This document shows positions 8,394 to 17,255 of a DNA stretch of 41,369 nt, piece after piece (positions within the stretch are counted from its first letter, which is position 1; the number at the start of each line of letters is the position of its first letter). This DNA comes from Actinomycetes bacterium (GTDB lineage: Bacteria > Actinomycetota > Acidimicrobiia > IMCC26256 > PALSA-610). The notes beneath the pieces are model-generated. The model was not told where the DNA came from. It saw only the letters and a list, made by a program, of their open reading frames with translations, and made no database searches. The stretch spans positions 1 to 41,369 of the forward strand of contig JAODBI010000111.1 of assembly GCA_025463875.1 (NCBI GenBank), written 5' to 3'. The translations under genes were made by a program, and so were the position numbers.

Positions 8394-9092
8394 ATGTTCG
8401 TGAAGATCTGCGGGATCACCAACGAGGACGACGCGCTGCTCGCCACGGCGCTCGATGCCGACGCGCTGGGATTCGTGCTCGCGCCGAGCCCGCGCCAGGT
8501 CGACCCCGAGACGGTACGCGACATCGTCCGGCGTCTGCCCCGCGAGATGCACACGATCGGGGTGTTCCGCGACGAACGCCCGGAACGCATCATCGAGATC
8601 GTCGGGCGCGCCGGCCTGCACGGCGTGCAGCTGCACGGCAACGAGCCGCCGTCGGAGGTGGCCTGGATACGCGAGCGCGTGCAGTTCGTCATCCGCGCGT
8701 TCGCGGCCGGTGATCCCGCGCTCGCCGACGCGTCTGCGAGCGCGGCCGACATCATCCTCATCGACTCGCCCGATCCGGGTTCGGGGAAGGTCTTCGACTG
8801 GCGACTCGCCGAAGGCGCGCCGCGCGGGAAACGCATCCTGCTCGCGGGCGGACTCGACGCGGAGAACGTCGGCGACGCGATCCGGCTCGTACGACCGTGG
8901 GGAGTCGACGTGTCGAGCGGAGTCGAACAACGACCGGGCCGCAAGGATCCGGCCAAGCTGCGGCGATTCGTTGCATCGGCGCGCGCCGCGGCCGCGGACG
9001 TCGCCGATCTCACCGGTGAGCACCCGATCGATCTCACCGTCGACGAGGTCGGCGGCGTGACCCGACCCTGGGACTGGCAGATCGACCACTGA
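8394..9092 (+). CDS. trpF: Phosphoribosylanthranilate isomerase
   Basis: The 232-residue protein performs the Amadori rearrangement of phosphoribosylanthranilate to Cd[19 protein letters not shown] supplies the conserved catalytic Cys (residue 6), [15 protein letters not shown] the catalytic Asp region, and [15 protein letters not shown] with [17 protein letters not shown] the phosphate-binding end of the barrel. The ATG at 8394 begins right at the first beta strand, so no shorter start is possible. It carries a C-terminal extension of about 35 residues after the SSGVE block, with no known domain. A separate trpF next to trpC is notable because many actinobacteria lack trpF and use the dual enzyme PriA (established knowledge); whether PriA exists here cannot be seen. 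Confidence 0.94.
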   Translation: MFVKICGITNEDDALLATALDADALGFVLAPSPRQVDPETVRDIVRRLPREMHTIGVFRDERPERIIEIVGRAGLHGVQLHGNEPPSEVAWIRERVQFVIRAFAAGDPALADASASAADIILIDSPDPGSGKVFDWRLAEGAPRGKRILLAGGLDAENVGDAIRLVRPWGVDVSSGVEQRPGRKDPAKLRRFVASARAAAADVADLTGEHPIDLTVDEVGGVTRPWDWQIDH

Positions 9093-9155
9093 CGGCACGG
9101 GAAGTCTTGCTCTCACCCTTGGCCGAACTCCGGCCGCCGGTCGGTGCGGGCGCCG

Positions 9156-9161
9156 TAGAAT
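9156..9161 (+). promoter_or_regulatory. Putative -10 box of trpB (TAGAAT)
   Basis: TAGAAT ends seven bases before the ATG at 9169, giving an expected transcription start at or one base before that ATG. It is the closest match to the TAnnnT consensus in the tryptophan region and suggests trpBA can be transcribed independently of trpCF. Confidence 0.5.
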
Positions 9162-9168
9162 CCGCCGG

Positions 9169-10464
9169 ATGCCTGCTCCTCGAGCCGAAGCTCCGCGGCC
9201 CGAAGTTCCGAGAACCGAAGTGCAACGTGCCGAAGCTCCGAGAAGAGGTGCGCCGTTGCAGCTCGAGCCACCGGGGCCCGAGCCGGTCGGACTCGGTCGC
9301 TTCGGTGAGTTCGGGGGTCGTTACGCGCCCGAGACCCTCGTGCCTGCGCTCGTCCAACTGGAGCAGGAATTCCGGTCGGCGTGGTCGGACGAAGCCTTCC
9401 GCGCGGAGTACGCGGCACTGCTCTCGAGCTACGCGGGCCGTCCGACGCCGGTGACCGAGTGTCATCGGCTCTCCGGGCAACTCGGGTTGCGGATCCTGTT
9501 GAAGCGCGAAGACCTCACTCACACTGGCTCGCACAAGATCAACAACGTGCTCGGTCAGGCGTTGCTGACGCGCCGGATGGGCAAGATGCGGGTCATCGCG
9601 GAGACCGGCGCCGGCCAGCACGGCGTCGCGACCGCGACGGCCGCCGCGCTCTTCGGACTCGGCTGCGTCGTCTACATGGGAGCCGTCGACGTCGAGCGCC
9701 AGGCGCTCAACGTCTGGCGGATGAAACTGCTCGGTGCCGAGGTCGTCCCGGTCGAGTCGGGAAGCGCGACGTTGAAGGACGCCGTGAACGAGGCGATGCG
9801 GGCGTGGGTCGCGAGCGTCGAGAGCACGCACTACTGCCTCGGTTCGGCCATGGGACCGCATCCGTTCCCGTGGATGGTGCGCGAGTTCCAGCGGGTCGTC
9901 GGCGACGAGGCTTACCGCCAGTGCCGCGAGATACTCGGCGACGCCGATCCCGACGTGGTCGTCGCGTGCGTCGGCGGCGGTTCGAACGCGATCGGCACGT
10001 TCGCGGGCTTCGTCGACACGAACGCACGACTCGTGGGTGTCGAAGCCGGCGGCCAGGGTCTCGAATCGGGCCACCACGGCGCCGCGGTCATGCGGGGTGT
10101 GCCGGGGATCGTGCACGGGATGCGCTCGCTGTTTCTGCAAGACGAGTTCGGCCAGGTGCTCGAGGCGTCCTCGATCAGCGCCGGCCTCGACTACCCGGGT
10201 GTCGGGCCCGAGCACGCGATGCTCGCGGCGACGGGTCGGGCCGAGTACCACGCGGCCACCGACCAGGAAGCGCTCGCCGGGTTCCAACTGCTCGCCGCGA
10301 CCGAAGGCATCGTTCCGGCCCTCGAACCCGCGCATGCGATCGCATGGGTCGCGCGCGAGGCGGGCCACGCGATCCCGGCGGGATCGACGGTGTTGATCAC
10401 GCTGTCGGGGCGTGGCGACAAGGACGCGGCGCAGGTCGCGGAGATGCTCGGCGGTCTCGAGTGA
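9169..10464 (+). CDS. trpB: Tryptophan synthase beta chain
   Basis: This PLP enzyme joins indole and serine to make tryptophan in an alpha2beta2 complex with TrpA. The core starts with [34 protein letters not shown] carries the PLP lysine (Lys123), and [33 protein letters not shown] and [13 protein letters not shown] are standard family blocks. From ATG 9169 the protein has 431 residues, about 30 more than usual, because of an N-terminal tail of E-[AV]-[PQ]-R pentads. A TTG at 9256 behind AGAAGAGG would remove the tail and give 402 residues. The ATG is kept because a TAGAAT box sits seven bases before it, but the choice is open. The stop overlaps the trpA GTG. Confidence 0.95.
   Translation: MPAPRAEAPRPEVPRTEVQRAEAPRRGAPLQLEPPGPEPVGLGRFGEFGGRYAPETLVPALVQLEQEFRSAWSDEAFRAEYAALLSSYAGRPTPVTECHRLSGQLGLRILLKREDLTHTGSHKINNVLGQALLTRRMGKMRVIAETGAGQHGVATATAAALFGLGCVVYMGAVDVERQALNVWRMKLLGAEVVPVESGSATLKDAVNEAMRAWVASVESTHYCLGSAMGPHPFPWMVREFQRVVGDEAYRQCREILGDADPDVVVACVGGGSNAIGTFAGFVDTNARLVGVEAGGQGLESGHHGAAVMRGVPGIVHGMRSLFLQDEFGQVLEASSISAGLDYPGVGPEHAMLAATGRAEYHAATDQEALAGFQLLAATEGIVPALEPAHAIAWVAREAGHAIPAGSTVLITLSGRGDKDAAQVAEMLGGLE
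9184..9243 (+). repeat. Four 15-bp repeats encoding a pentapeptide in the TrpB tail
   Basis: Residues 6-25 read as [20 protein letters not shown], each from a 15-bp unit of the type CGAAGnTCCGnG. This is an in-frame tandem repeat absent from normal TrpB N-termini. If translation starts at the TTG at 9256, the repeats are untranslated leader instead. Confidence 0.8.
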
Positions 10465-11246
10465 ATCTCGAATCCCATCTGCGCAGTCGCCGCGACGCGG
10501 GGGCGAAGCTGCTGGTCCCCTACGTCACGGGTGGTCTGGGGCGGGAGTGGCACGAGGTGGTGCGAGCCGTGGTCGACGCGGGCGCCGACGCGGTCGAGGT
10601 CGGCATTCCGTTCTCGGACCCGATCATGGACGGCCGCACCATTCAGGAGGCGAGCCAGCGCGCGCTCGATCTCGGTGCCACGCCGATCGGCGTGATCGAC
10701 GTCATGGCGACGATCGACGTCCCCGCGCCGCTCGTCGTGATGACCTACTACAACCTCGTCGCGCGGCTCGGGCACGAGCGCTGCGCGCAACATCTGAGTC
10801 AGTGCGGCGTCGACGGCGCGATCGTCCCCGACCTGCCTCTCGACGAGCTCGACGGTTGGGGAGACGCGGCCGACGCGGCCGGGGTCGAGACCGTCCTCCT
10901 GGCGGCGCCGACCACGCCCGACGAGCGCCTCCGTCAGATCTGCGAGCGTTCGCGCGGCTTCGTCTACGGCGTGTCGCTAATGGGTGTGACCGGCGAACGG
11001 AACGAGCTCGCGATCCACGCGGGCGAGATGGGCCGGCGCTGCAAGGCCGTCACCGACAAGCCGGTGCTCCTCGGAGTGGGCATCTCGACACCGGAGCAGG
11101 CCGCGCAGGCGGCGGCGAGCGCCGACGGCGTGATCGTGGGCAGCGCGCTCGTCCGCCGGCTTCTCGACGGCGGCGGACCCGACGAGGCCGCGGCTTTCGT
11201 CCGGTCACTGCGGGTCGCGCTCGATTCGACCCCCGCCGTCGCCTGA
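10461..11246 (+). CDS. trpA: Tryptophan synthase alpha chain
   Basis: The 261-residue TIM barrel splits indole-3-glycerol phosphate into indole and glyceraldehyde-3-phosphate; indole is channelled to Trp[21 protein letters not shown] carries the catalytic pair Glu46 and Asp57, spaced exactly as Glu49/Asp60 of the enteric enzyme; the usual Pro after DG is Arg here. [15 protein letters not shown] is the phosphate-binding loop, and [12 protein letters not shown] with [12 protein letters not shown] completes the barrel. The GTG start at 10461 overlaps the trpB stop (GTGA), as expected for a complex made in equal amounts. It is the last gene of the tryptophan group, and a palindrome 20 bases downstream may end the transcript. 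Confidence 0.96.
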   Translation: MNLESHLRSRRDAGAKLLVPYVTGGLGREWHEVVRAVVDAGADAVEVGIPFSDPIMDGRTIQEASQRALDLGATPIGVIDVMATIDVPAPLVVMTYYNLVARLGHERCAQHLSQCGVDGAIVPDLPLDELDGWGDAADAAGVETVLLAAPTTPDERLRQICERSRGFVYGVSLMGVTGERNELAIHAGEMGRRCKAVTDKPVLLGVGISTPEQAAQAAASADGVIVGSALVRRLLDGGGPDEAAAFVRSLRVALDSTPAVA

Positions 11247-11265
11247 CGAGCTCCTGAGCTCCGAT

Positions 11266-11279
11266 CCGCGGCGCCGCGG
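11266..11279 (+). terminator. GC-rich palindrome downstream of trpA, possible terminator
   Basis: CCGCGGCGCCGCGG is a perfect 14-bp palindrome, 20 bases after the trpA stop and before the motA leader. There is no T-run, which is common for actinobacterial terminators; in GC-rich DNA chance palindromes also occur. Confidence 0.35.
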
Positions 11280-11398
11280 GACGCCCTGCCGCCCGCCGGT
11301 GAACGAACGCGCCGCCCACCGTGTGCCAAATGTCTTCAGCGGGCCGCGGCCGGGGTCGATACCACGCTCTTAGGGACGGCTGGACTCCGGGAGGGACG

Positions 11399-12217
11399 AT
11401 GGAAAAGGGCTCGATGATCGGGCTCGGGCTGTGCTTGGCGGGCGTGTTCATCAGCGCGACCATGCACGGCATCAACATCGCGTTCCTGTTCATGGAGTTC
11501 GGCTCGATCATCATCGTGCTGTTCGGGCACCTGGGCGCGACGATCGCCTCGTATCCGTGGGAAGCGACGCAGAACCTCGGGAAGTACGTGGGCAAGGCGA
11601 TGAAGGGCAAGGAGACCCACTCCGCGAGCGAGACCATCGCGAAGATCGTCGTCCTCACCAACCGCGCCCGCGCCGAAGGCCTCCTCGCGTTGGAGGAAGA
11701 GGCGAAGGGCATCGAGGAGCCGTTCTTCCGCAAGGGCATCGAGCTGGCGGTCGACGGGACCGATCCCGACGCGCTGAAGAAGACGCTGAACGCCGAGATC
11801 GGTGCGATGAAGGAACGGCACAAGGTCGGCCAGGGTTGGTTCACGTCGGCCGGTGTGTTCGCACCGACCTTCGGCATCATCGGCGCGGTGTTCGGGCTCA
11901 TGGCGACCATGGCCCAGCTGTCGCACCCCGAGAAGGTGGGGCAGGGAATCGCCGGCGCGTTCGTCGCGACGTTCTGGGGCGTGTTCCTTGCCAACGGGGT
12001 GTGGCTCCCGTGGGCCAACAAGCTGAAGCAGCTCTCGCTGGCCGAGGTCGCGCACAAGCAGCTGATCGTCGAAGGGATCATGGCGATCCAGGCCGGCGTC
12101 TCGCCCCGCGTCGTCGAGGAGCTGCTCAAGTCGCACGTACCGCCCTCGGAGCGCGACAAGGCGGTGCCGCCCGCGGCGACCCAGAGTGGCGGCGGCCAAG
12201 CTGCAGCCGCCGCGTAG
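11399..12217 (+). CDS. motA: Flagellar motor stator protein MotA
   Basis: The 272-residue inner-membrane protein should form, with MotB, the ion-conducting stator that turns the flagellum. Four membrane helices are seen: two near the N-terminus (about 5-22 and 28-47) and two in SAGVFAPTFGIIGAVFGLMA and GIAGAFVATFWGVFLANGVW. The cytoplasmic loop contains NRARAEGLLALEEEAKGIEE, with the Arg and Glu that contact the rotor, and the conserved prolines of APTFG and WLPWANKL are present. The ATG at 11399 is preceded by GGGAGGG, and the N-terminal MIGLGLCLAGVFI helix supports it. A Gln/Ala-rich tail follows the core. motB begins 12 bp downstream. No other flagellar gene lies in the window. Confidence 0.92.
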   Translation: MEKGSMIGLGLCLAGVFISATMHGINIAFLFMEFGSIIIVLFGHLGATIASYPWEATQNLGKYVGKAMKGKETHSASETIAKIVVLTNRARAEGLLALEEEAKGIEEPFFRKGIELAVDGTDPDALKKTLNAEIGAMKERHKVGQGWFTSAGVFAPTFGIIGAVFGLMATMAQLSHPEKVGQGIAGAFVATFWGVFLANGVWLPWANKLKQLSLAEVAHKQLIVEGIMAIQAGVSPRVVEELLKSHVPPSERDKAVPPAATQSGGGQAAAAA

Positions 12218-12229
12218 CGACGGTTCACC

Positions 12230-13198
12230 ATGTCGCACGGACGCGACGACGAGATCCACGAGGAGCACGAAGAGCACGTGAACCACGAGGCGTGGGTCAT
12301 CCCCTACGCCGACCTGCTCACGCTGCTCATGGCGATGTTCATCGCGCTCTTCGCCATGTCGACGGTCGACGTCACCAAGTTCAAGGCGTTCGCGATCGGG
12401 TTCAACGAGGCACTCGGTGGCGGCAAGCTCGACGCGGGCATCGGCGGATCGGGCAAGGCGACGTCGCCCGTCGTCGGGCAGGGCAACGGTGACGGACCGT
12501 TCACGGGCGGTCAGCTGGCACCCAAGGACGCTTCGGTAAACGGCGATCAGATCCAACAGATCCTGTCGGCGACGGCGAGCAACCAGGCCCAGGCCGCAAC
12601 CCAGCGCCAGACGCTCGCCGACGTCGACAAGCGGATCACCGAGGCCGCGAAGAGTCTCGGCTTCGGCGGCAAGGTGCAGACGAAGGAGCTCAACAACGGG
12701 CTGCAGGTCACGCTCCTCACCGACCGCGTCCTGTTCGAGAGCGGCCAAGCCGACCTCCGACCGCAGGGGCTGGAGCTGTTGAACGTCATCGGGCAGGTGT
12801 TGAAGTCGGTCGACAACCGGATCGACATCAACGGCTACACCGACGACGTGCCCATTCGGGCGGGTGGGCCATTCCGGTCGAACCTCTATCTGTCGTCGTT
12901 CCGGGCCGATGCCGTCGCCGACTATTTCGCGTCGATCGGGCTGAGCCGGAGCCGGCTGTTTCCCGCCGGTCGTGGCGACCAGGACTTCGTCGCGTCGAAC
13001 ACGACGGCTGACGGCCGGGCGCAGAACCGGCGCGTCGAGATCTTCGTGCAGTCGAAGCTCGTCAAGCAGGCGCTCGACCAGGCCGGCCTCAACGACAAGC
13101 CGGTGACGCCGACCACCAAACCGATCTCGCCGATCACGCCGATCGACTCCTCGGGCGGCGCGCAGCCCAATCTCAAACCCCATCTCGGCGGCAACTAA
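12230..13198 (+). CDS. motB: Flagellar motor stator protein MotB
   Basis: The 322-residue protein has a short charged N-terminus and one membrane helix, PYADLLTLLMAMFIALFAMS, in which Asp28 is the conserved ion-binding residue. A plug/linker region of about 110 residues follows, then an OmpA-like peptidoglycan-binding domain (RVLFESGQADLRPQGLELL, DINGYTDDVPIRAGGPF, FPAGRGDQDFVASNTTADGR, QNRRVEIFVQ). The C-terminus ends in a Pro/Thr-rich tail (TPTTKPISPITPIDSSGG). Together with MotA it forms the stator; proton rather than sodium coupling is usual for this type but cannot be proved here. Its TAA stop is embedded in the TAACGT sequence that looks like the -10 box of icd. Confidence 0.92.
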   Translation: MSHGRDDEIHEEHEEHVNHEAWVIPYADLLTLLMAMFIALFAMSTVDVTKFKAFAIGFNEALGGGKLDAGIGGSGKATSPVVGQGNGDGPFTGGQLAPKDASVNGDQIQQILSATASNQAQAATQRQTLADVDKRITEAAKSLGFGGKVQTKELNNGLQVTLLTDRVLFESGQADLRPQGLELLNVIGQVLKSVDNRIDINGYTDDVPIRAGGPFRSNLYLSSFRADAVADYFASIGLSRSRLFPAGRGDQDFVASNTTADGRAQNRRVEIFVQSKLVKQALDQAGLNDKPVTPTTKPISPITPIDSSGGAQPNLKPHLGGN

Positions 13199-13201
13199 CG
13201 T
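13196..13201 (+). promoter_or_regulatory. Putative -10 box of icd (TAACGT), overlapping the motB stop
   Basis: TAACGT begins with the motB stop codon and ends six bases before the icd ATG at 13208. The identical hexamer with the identical six-base gap precedes the next gene at 14481. This suggests icd has its own leaderless promoter. Confidence 0.45.
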
Positions 13202-13207
13202 CGGGCC

Positions 13208-14404
13208 ATGCCCGAGAAGATCACCACGCAAGCCGACGGCACGCTGTCGGTTCCCGACGAGCCCATCATCCCCTACGTCGAAGGCGACGGCACCGGGATC
13301 GACATCTGGCCGGCCGCCCAACTGGTGATGGACGCCGCCGCGGCCAAGCACGGAAAGAGCATCTCCTGGAAAGAGGTGCTCGCGGGGGAGAAGGCCTTCA
13401 ACGCGACCGGATCCTGGCTGCCCGACGAGACCGTCGACACGTTCCGCGAGTACCTCATCGGGATCAAGGGTCCGCTCACCACGCCCATCGGTGGCGGCAT
13501 CCGGTCGCTGAACGTCGCGCTACGTCAACTCCTCGACCTCTACGTGTGCCTGCGCCCGGTGCGGTGGTTCCAGGGCGTGCCGTCACCGGTGAAGCGTCCG
13601 GAAGCCGTCGACATGGTGATCTTCCGCGAAAACACCGAGGACATCTATGCCGGCCTCGAAGTCGAGGAGGGAACGCCCGAAGCGCGCGAGCTCATCGCGC
13701 TGCTGAAGGAGAAGTTCGACTGGAACATCCGCCCCGACTCCGGTGTGGGGATCAAGCCGATCTCGGAGACCGGTTCGAAGCGCCTGATCCGCGCCGCGAT
13801 CAAGTACGCGGTCGAGAACGATCGCAAGAGCGTCACGCTCGTGCACAAAGGGAACATCCAGAAGTTCACCGAAGGTGCGTTCCGTAACTGGGGCTACGAG
13901 CTCGTGCGCGAGGAATTCAGCGACGTCGCGGTCGGCTGGGACGACTGCGCCGGCAAGCCCGGCGCCAAAGTCCTGGTGAAGGACAGCATCGCCGACATCA
14001 CGCTGCAGCAGGTGCTGACCCGTCCCGAGGATTTCGACGTCATCGCCACGACCAATCTGAACGGCGACTATCTCTCCGACGCGCTGGCCGCGCAGGTCGG
14101 CGGGATCGGGATCGCACCCGGCGGCAACATCAACTACGTGACCGGGCACGGCATCTTCGAGGCCACGCACGGCACCGCGCCCAAGTACGCGGGGCAGGAC
14201 AAGGTCAACCCGAGCTCGGTGTTGTTGTCGGGCGTGATGATGTTCGATCACCTCGGGTGGACGAAGGCGGCGCGCGACATCGAACGCGCGATCGAGGCGA
14301 CGATCGCGGAGAAGATCGTGACCTACGACTTCGCCCGTCTGATGGACGGCGCGACCGAGGTCAAGACGAGCGAGTTCGCGCAGGCCATCGTCGACCGCCT
14401 CTGA
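13208..14404 (+). CDS. icd: Isocitrate dehydrogenase, NADP-type
   Basis: The 398-residue enzyme converts isocitrate to 2-oxoglutarate and CO2 in the TCA cycle. It belongs to the E. coli Icd type: [20 protein letters not shown] at the N-terminus, [13 protein letters not shown] with the isocitrate-binding Ser (the residue phosphorylated in E. coli), [15 protein letters not shown], and [20 protein letters not shown] followed by [11 protein letters not shown]. The Lys-Tyr after AP and the later Tyr and Arg are the residues that select NADP in the E. coli enzyme. The start ATG follows a TAACGT box, and a strong hairpin lies 11 bases after the stop, so it is probably a single-gene transcript. Many actinobacteria use a monomeric Icd instead, so the dimeric type is worth noting. 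Confidence 0.95.
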   Translation: MPEKITTQADGTLSVPDEPIIPYVEGDGTGIDIWPAAQLVMDAAAAKHGKSISWKEVLAGEKAFNATGSWLPDETVDTFREYLIGIKGPLTTPIGGGIRSLNVALRQLLDLYVCLRPVRWFQGVPSPVKRPEAVDMVIFRENTEDIYAGLEVEEGTPEARELIALLKEKFDWNIRPDSGVGIKPISETGSKRLIRAAIKYAVENDRKSVTLVHKGNIQKFTEGAFRNWGYELVREEFSDVAVGWDDCAGKPGAKVLVKDSIADITLQQVLTRPEDFDVIATTNLNGDYLSDALAAQVGGIGIAPGGNINYVTGHGIFEATHGTAPKYAGQDKVNPSSVLLSGVMMFDHLGWTKAARDIERAIEATIAEKIVTYDFARLMDGATEVKTSEFAQAIVDRL

Positions 14405-14414
14405 TCACGCCGGC

Positions 14415-14439
14415 TCCGGGACGACGTGGTCGTTCCGGA
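14415..14439 (+). terminator. Strong hairpin downstream of icd
   Basis: TCCGGGACGAC and GTCGTTCCGGA form an 11-bp stem with one G-U pair and a three-base GTG loop, 11 bases after the icd stop. No U-run follows. Its strength and position make an intrinsic (I-type) terminator likely. Confidence 0.6.
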
Positions 14440-14468
14440 TGGTGACGGTCCGGTCGCGCCCGGGGCCG

Positions 14469-14474
14469 TAACGT
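14469..14474 (+). promoter_or_regulatory. Putative -10 box (TAACGT) of the GNAT/acyl-CoA synthetase gene
   Basis: TAACGT ends six bases before the GTG start at 14481 and directly follows the icd hairpin. It has the same sequence and spacing as the element before icd. Confidence 0.45.
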
Positions 14475-14480
14475 GCGAGT

Positions 14481-17207
14481 GTGTTCGAGTATCCGGCCCG
14501 GTGGGAGAGCGACGTCGTTCTCGCCGATGGCGGCACCGCGCGCGTGCGGCCGAGCCGGCCCGATGACGAACCCGCGTTGCTCGCGCTCTACGAGCGATTG
14601 AGCGACGAGTCGATATACCTGCGGTTCTTCTCGCCCGTGCCGCGCCCGACCGCGGTGCAGCTCGAACGGATCACGTCGATCGACTACGTCGATCACATGG
14701 TGCTGGTCGCGCAGATCGGCGCCGACATCGTCGCGGTCGCCCGGTACGATCGCATCGCCCCCGCCGAGGCGGAGGTCGCGTTCGCGGTCGCCGACGACCA
14801 ACAGCAACGGGGTCTGGCCACGCTCCTGCTCGAGCACCTCGCGGGAATCGCGCGTGAGCAAGACATCACGACGTTCTTCGCCGACACGTTGCCGGGAAAC
14901 TCGAAGATGCTGAATGTTTTCTCCGCGGCGGGCTGGGAGGCGAAGAGCCGCTTCGAGGACGGCGCGGTGCGCGTCCGCTTCGAGATCGCCCCCACGACGA
15001 GCTCGGTCGGGGTCGTCGAAGCACGCGAGAGCAAGGCCGAGTCCGCGTCGATCGCGCGGCTGCTCGCGCCGCGTTCGATCGCCGTGATCGGGGCCAGCAC
15101 GCATCCGGGCCGGATCGGTCACGAGCTGTTCCGCAACCTGCTCGCGTACGGCTTCGAGGGACCGATCTATCCGGTGCACCCCACGTCGCTGTCGGTTGCC
15201 GGCGTGCGCGCCTATGCAAATGTGCTCGAGGTCCCCGACGCGGTCGACCTCGCGATCGTCGTCGTGCCCGCGCCCGAGGTCTCCGACGTCGTGCGCGAGT
15301 GCGCGGAGAAAGGCGTGCGCGGACTCCTGATCATCTCCGCGGGCTTCGCCGAGACGGGACCCGAGGGCAAGGCTGCGGAGCGCGAGCTGGTCGCCGCCGC
15401 CCGGAGCAACGGGATGCGGATCATCGGCCCGAACTGTCTCGGTGTGTTGAACACCGCGCCCGCGGTCCACATGAACGCGACTTTCGCGCCCGCTCGTCCT
15501 GTCGCCGGGAACGTCGCGTTCCTGTCGCAGTCGGGTGGACTCGGCATCGAGCTGATGAGCCGCGCCGGCGAGCTCGGCATCGGCATCTCGCAGTTCGTCT
15601 CGGTCGGCAACAAGGCCGACGTGAGTGGCAACGATCTGCTGCAGTTCTGGGCCGACGACGCGCAGACGCAGGTGATCCTGCTGTACCTCGAGTCGTTCGG
15701 GAATCCGGCCAAGTTCGTGCGCCTGGCGCGCAACGTGGCACGCACGAAACCGATTGTCGCGGTGAAGAGTGGTCGAACCGCGGCCGGGAGTCGCGCCGCT
15801 TCGTCGCACACCGCCGCGCTCGCCGCGCCCGACGTCGCGGTCGACGCGCTCTTCCGCCAGGCCGGTGTCATCCGGGTCGACACGCTCGACGAGCTGCTCT
15901 CGACCGCGATGGTGCTCGCGCACCAGCCGATTCCCGCCGGGCGGCGGGTCGCGATCGTGAGCAATGCCGGAGGTCCGGGCATCCTCGCCGCCGACGCGTG
16001 CGCGGGCGCGGGGCTCGAGGTCGGGGAGCTCGACACCGCAACCCAGGACGCGCTGCGTGCGATTGCCTCGACTGGCGCGTCGGTACGGAACCCGGTCGAC
16101 CTCGTAGCGGGCGCGACCGCCGAGCAGTACGAGGACGCGCTGCGCGTGACGCTCGCCGACCCGTCGATCGACGCGGTGCTCGTCATCTTCGTCCCGCCCT
16201 TGGTCACGCGCGCGGAGGACGTCGCGCTCGCGATCGGCCGGGCCGCCGATGCCGCGCACGGCAAGCCCATCCTGTCGTGCTTCCTCGGCCGCGCCGGCGT
16301 ACCCGATGCGCTCCGCGGGCGTGACGGTCGCCAGACGATTCCGTCGTTCGCGTTCCCGGAATCGGCGGCGCACGCGCTCGGCCGCGTCGCGGATCTGGCC
16401 GACTGGCGGCGTCGTCCGCCGGGCGTGGTGCCGAACCTCGACGGTATCGATCGCGGCGGTGCGCACGCGATCGTGACGGCCGCGCTCGCGCGGGATCCGG
16501 AGGGCTCGTGGCTCGAGCCGGCCGCGGCCGCCACGCTCCTCGGCTGCTTCGGCATCCCGGCCGCCCCCGTGCGCGAGGTTGCCGACGCGGAGCAAGCGGC
16601 GCACGCCGCGCGCGAGCTCGGCTTTCCCGTCGTGCTCAAGGCGTCGGCGCCGAACCTCGTGCACAAGAGCGACGTAGGTGGCGTCGTCCTCGATCTGCGG
16701 GACGAGGAGACCGTACGTCGGGCGTTCACCGAGATGTCGAAGGCGCTCGGTGCGACGATGACCGGCGCGATCGTGCAACCGATGGTCGCCGGGAGCGCGG
16801 GGACGGGCGAACGCAGCGGCGTCGAGCTCATCGTCGGTATCACGCACGACCCGTCGTTCGGTCCGCTGGTGCTGTTCGGGCTGGGCGGCGCGACGGCGGA
16901 GCTGCTCGCCGATCGGGCCCTGCGGCTCGTGCCCGTCACCGACGAGGACGCGCGCGAGCTCGTGCGGTCGTTGCGGGGATCACCGCTGCTGTTCGGCTAC
17001 CGGGGCCGGCCGCAGGTCGACGTCGCCGCCGTCGAGGACCTGCTCCTGCGCGTCGGTGCGCTCGCTGACGACGTGCAGGAGATCGCGGAGATGGACCTGA
17101 ATCCGGTGGTCGCGTCCGCCGACGGCGTGATCGCGCTCGACGTGAAGATCCGGGTCGCGCCCGCGCGTGCGCAACACCCCGCCGACATGCGCCGCATGCG
17201 GAGCTGA
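14481..17207 (+). CDS. GNAT acetyltransferase fused to ADP-forming acyl-CoA synthetase (Pat-like)
   Basis: The 908-residue protein has an N-terminal GNAT domain (about 1-170; RPSRPDDEPALLALYERLSD, and DDQQQRGLATLLLEHLAGIA as the acetyl-CoA loop). Then come a CoA-binding domain (SIAVIGASTHPGRIGHELFR), a succinyl-CoA-ligase-like domain with SSHTAALA (His443, the position of the phospho-His in ADP-forming enzymes) and a C-terminal ATP-grasp domain (VVLKASAPNLVHKSDVGGVV, FGLGGATAEL). This is the protein lysine acetyltransferase Pat/YfiQ composition, but with GNAT at the N-terminus, whereas E. coli YfiQ has it at the C-terminus; actinobacterial forms are known with the order seen here. The conserved His suggests the synthetase part may still be active. 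It is convergent with the rfb operon. Confidence 0.9.
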   Translation: MFEYPARWESDVVLADGGTARVRPSRPDDEPALLALYERLSDESIYLRFFSPVPRPTAVQLERITSIDYVDHMVLVAQIGADIVAVARYDRIAPAEAEVAFAVADDQQQRGLATLLLEHLAGIAREQDITTFFADTLPGNSKMLNVFSAAGWEAKSRFEDGAVRVRFEIAPTTSSVGVVEARESKAESASIARLLAPRSIAVIGASTHPGRIGHELFRNLLAYGFEGPIYPVHPTSLSVAGVRAYANVLEVPDAVDLAIVVVPAPEVSDVVRECAEKGVRGLLIISAGFAETGPEGKAAERELVAAARSNGMRIIGPNCLGVLNTAPAVHMNATFAPARPVAGNVAFLSQSGGLGIELMSRAGELGIGISQFVSVGNKADVSGNDLLQFWADDAQTQVILLYLESFGNPAKFVRLARNVARTKPIVAVKSGRTAAGSRAASSHTAALAAPDVAVDALFRQAGVIRVDTLDELLSTAMVLAHQPIPAGRRVAIVSNAGGPGILAADACAGAGLEVGELDTATQDALRAIASTGASVRNPVDLVAGATAEQYEDALRVTLADPSIDAVLVIFVPPLVTRAEDVALAIGRAADAAHGKPILSCFLGRAGVPDALRGRDGRQTIPSFAFPESAAHALGRVADLADWRRRPPGVVPNLDGIDRGGAHAIVTAALARDPEGSWLEPAAAATLLGCFGIPAAPVREVADAEQAAHAARELGFPVVLKASAPNLVHKSDVGGVVLDLRDEETVRRAFTEMSKALGATMTGAIVQPMVAGSAGTGERSGVELIVGITHDPSFGPLVLFGLGGATAELLADRALRLVPVTDEDARELVRSLRGSPLLFGYRGRPQVDVAAVEDLLLRVGALADDVQEIAEMDLNPVVASADGVIALDVKIRVAPARAQHPADMRRMRS

Positions 17208-17231
17208 CTCCCCGGCTACCCGAGGCCACGA

Positions 17232-17245
17232 ACCCGAAGGCGGGT
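17232..17245. terminator. Small hairpin between convergent genes
   Basis: ACCCG-AAGG-CGGGT is a 5-bp stem with a four-base loop in the 48-bp gap between the GNAT/synthetase stop and the rfbD stop. It could serve both strands. The stem is short, so this is tentative. Confidence 0.35.
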
Positions 17246-17255
17246 CCCCGCCGCG

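Noticed and set aside
11330-11385. Flagellar sigma factor promoter upstream of motA
   Set aside because: TCGATA is somewhat like the -10 part of the consensus, but no matching TAAA element at the right distance was found.
14361-16847. 828-codon minus-strand frame opposite the GNAT/synthetase gene
   Set aside because: No family motifs, Arg/Asp/His-rich composition, and it lies fully over a well-supported gene; likewise 32834-34951 and 35249-36631 opposite the giant gene.
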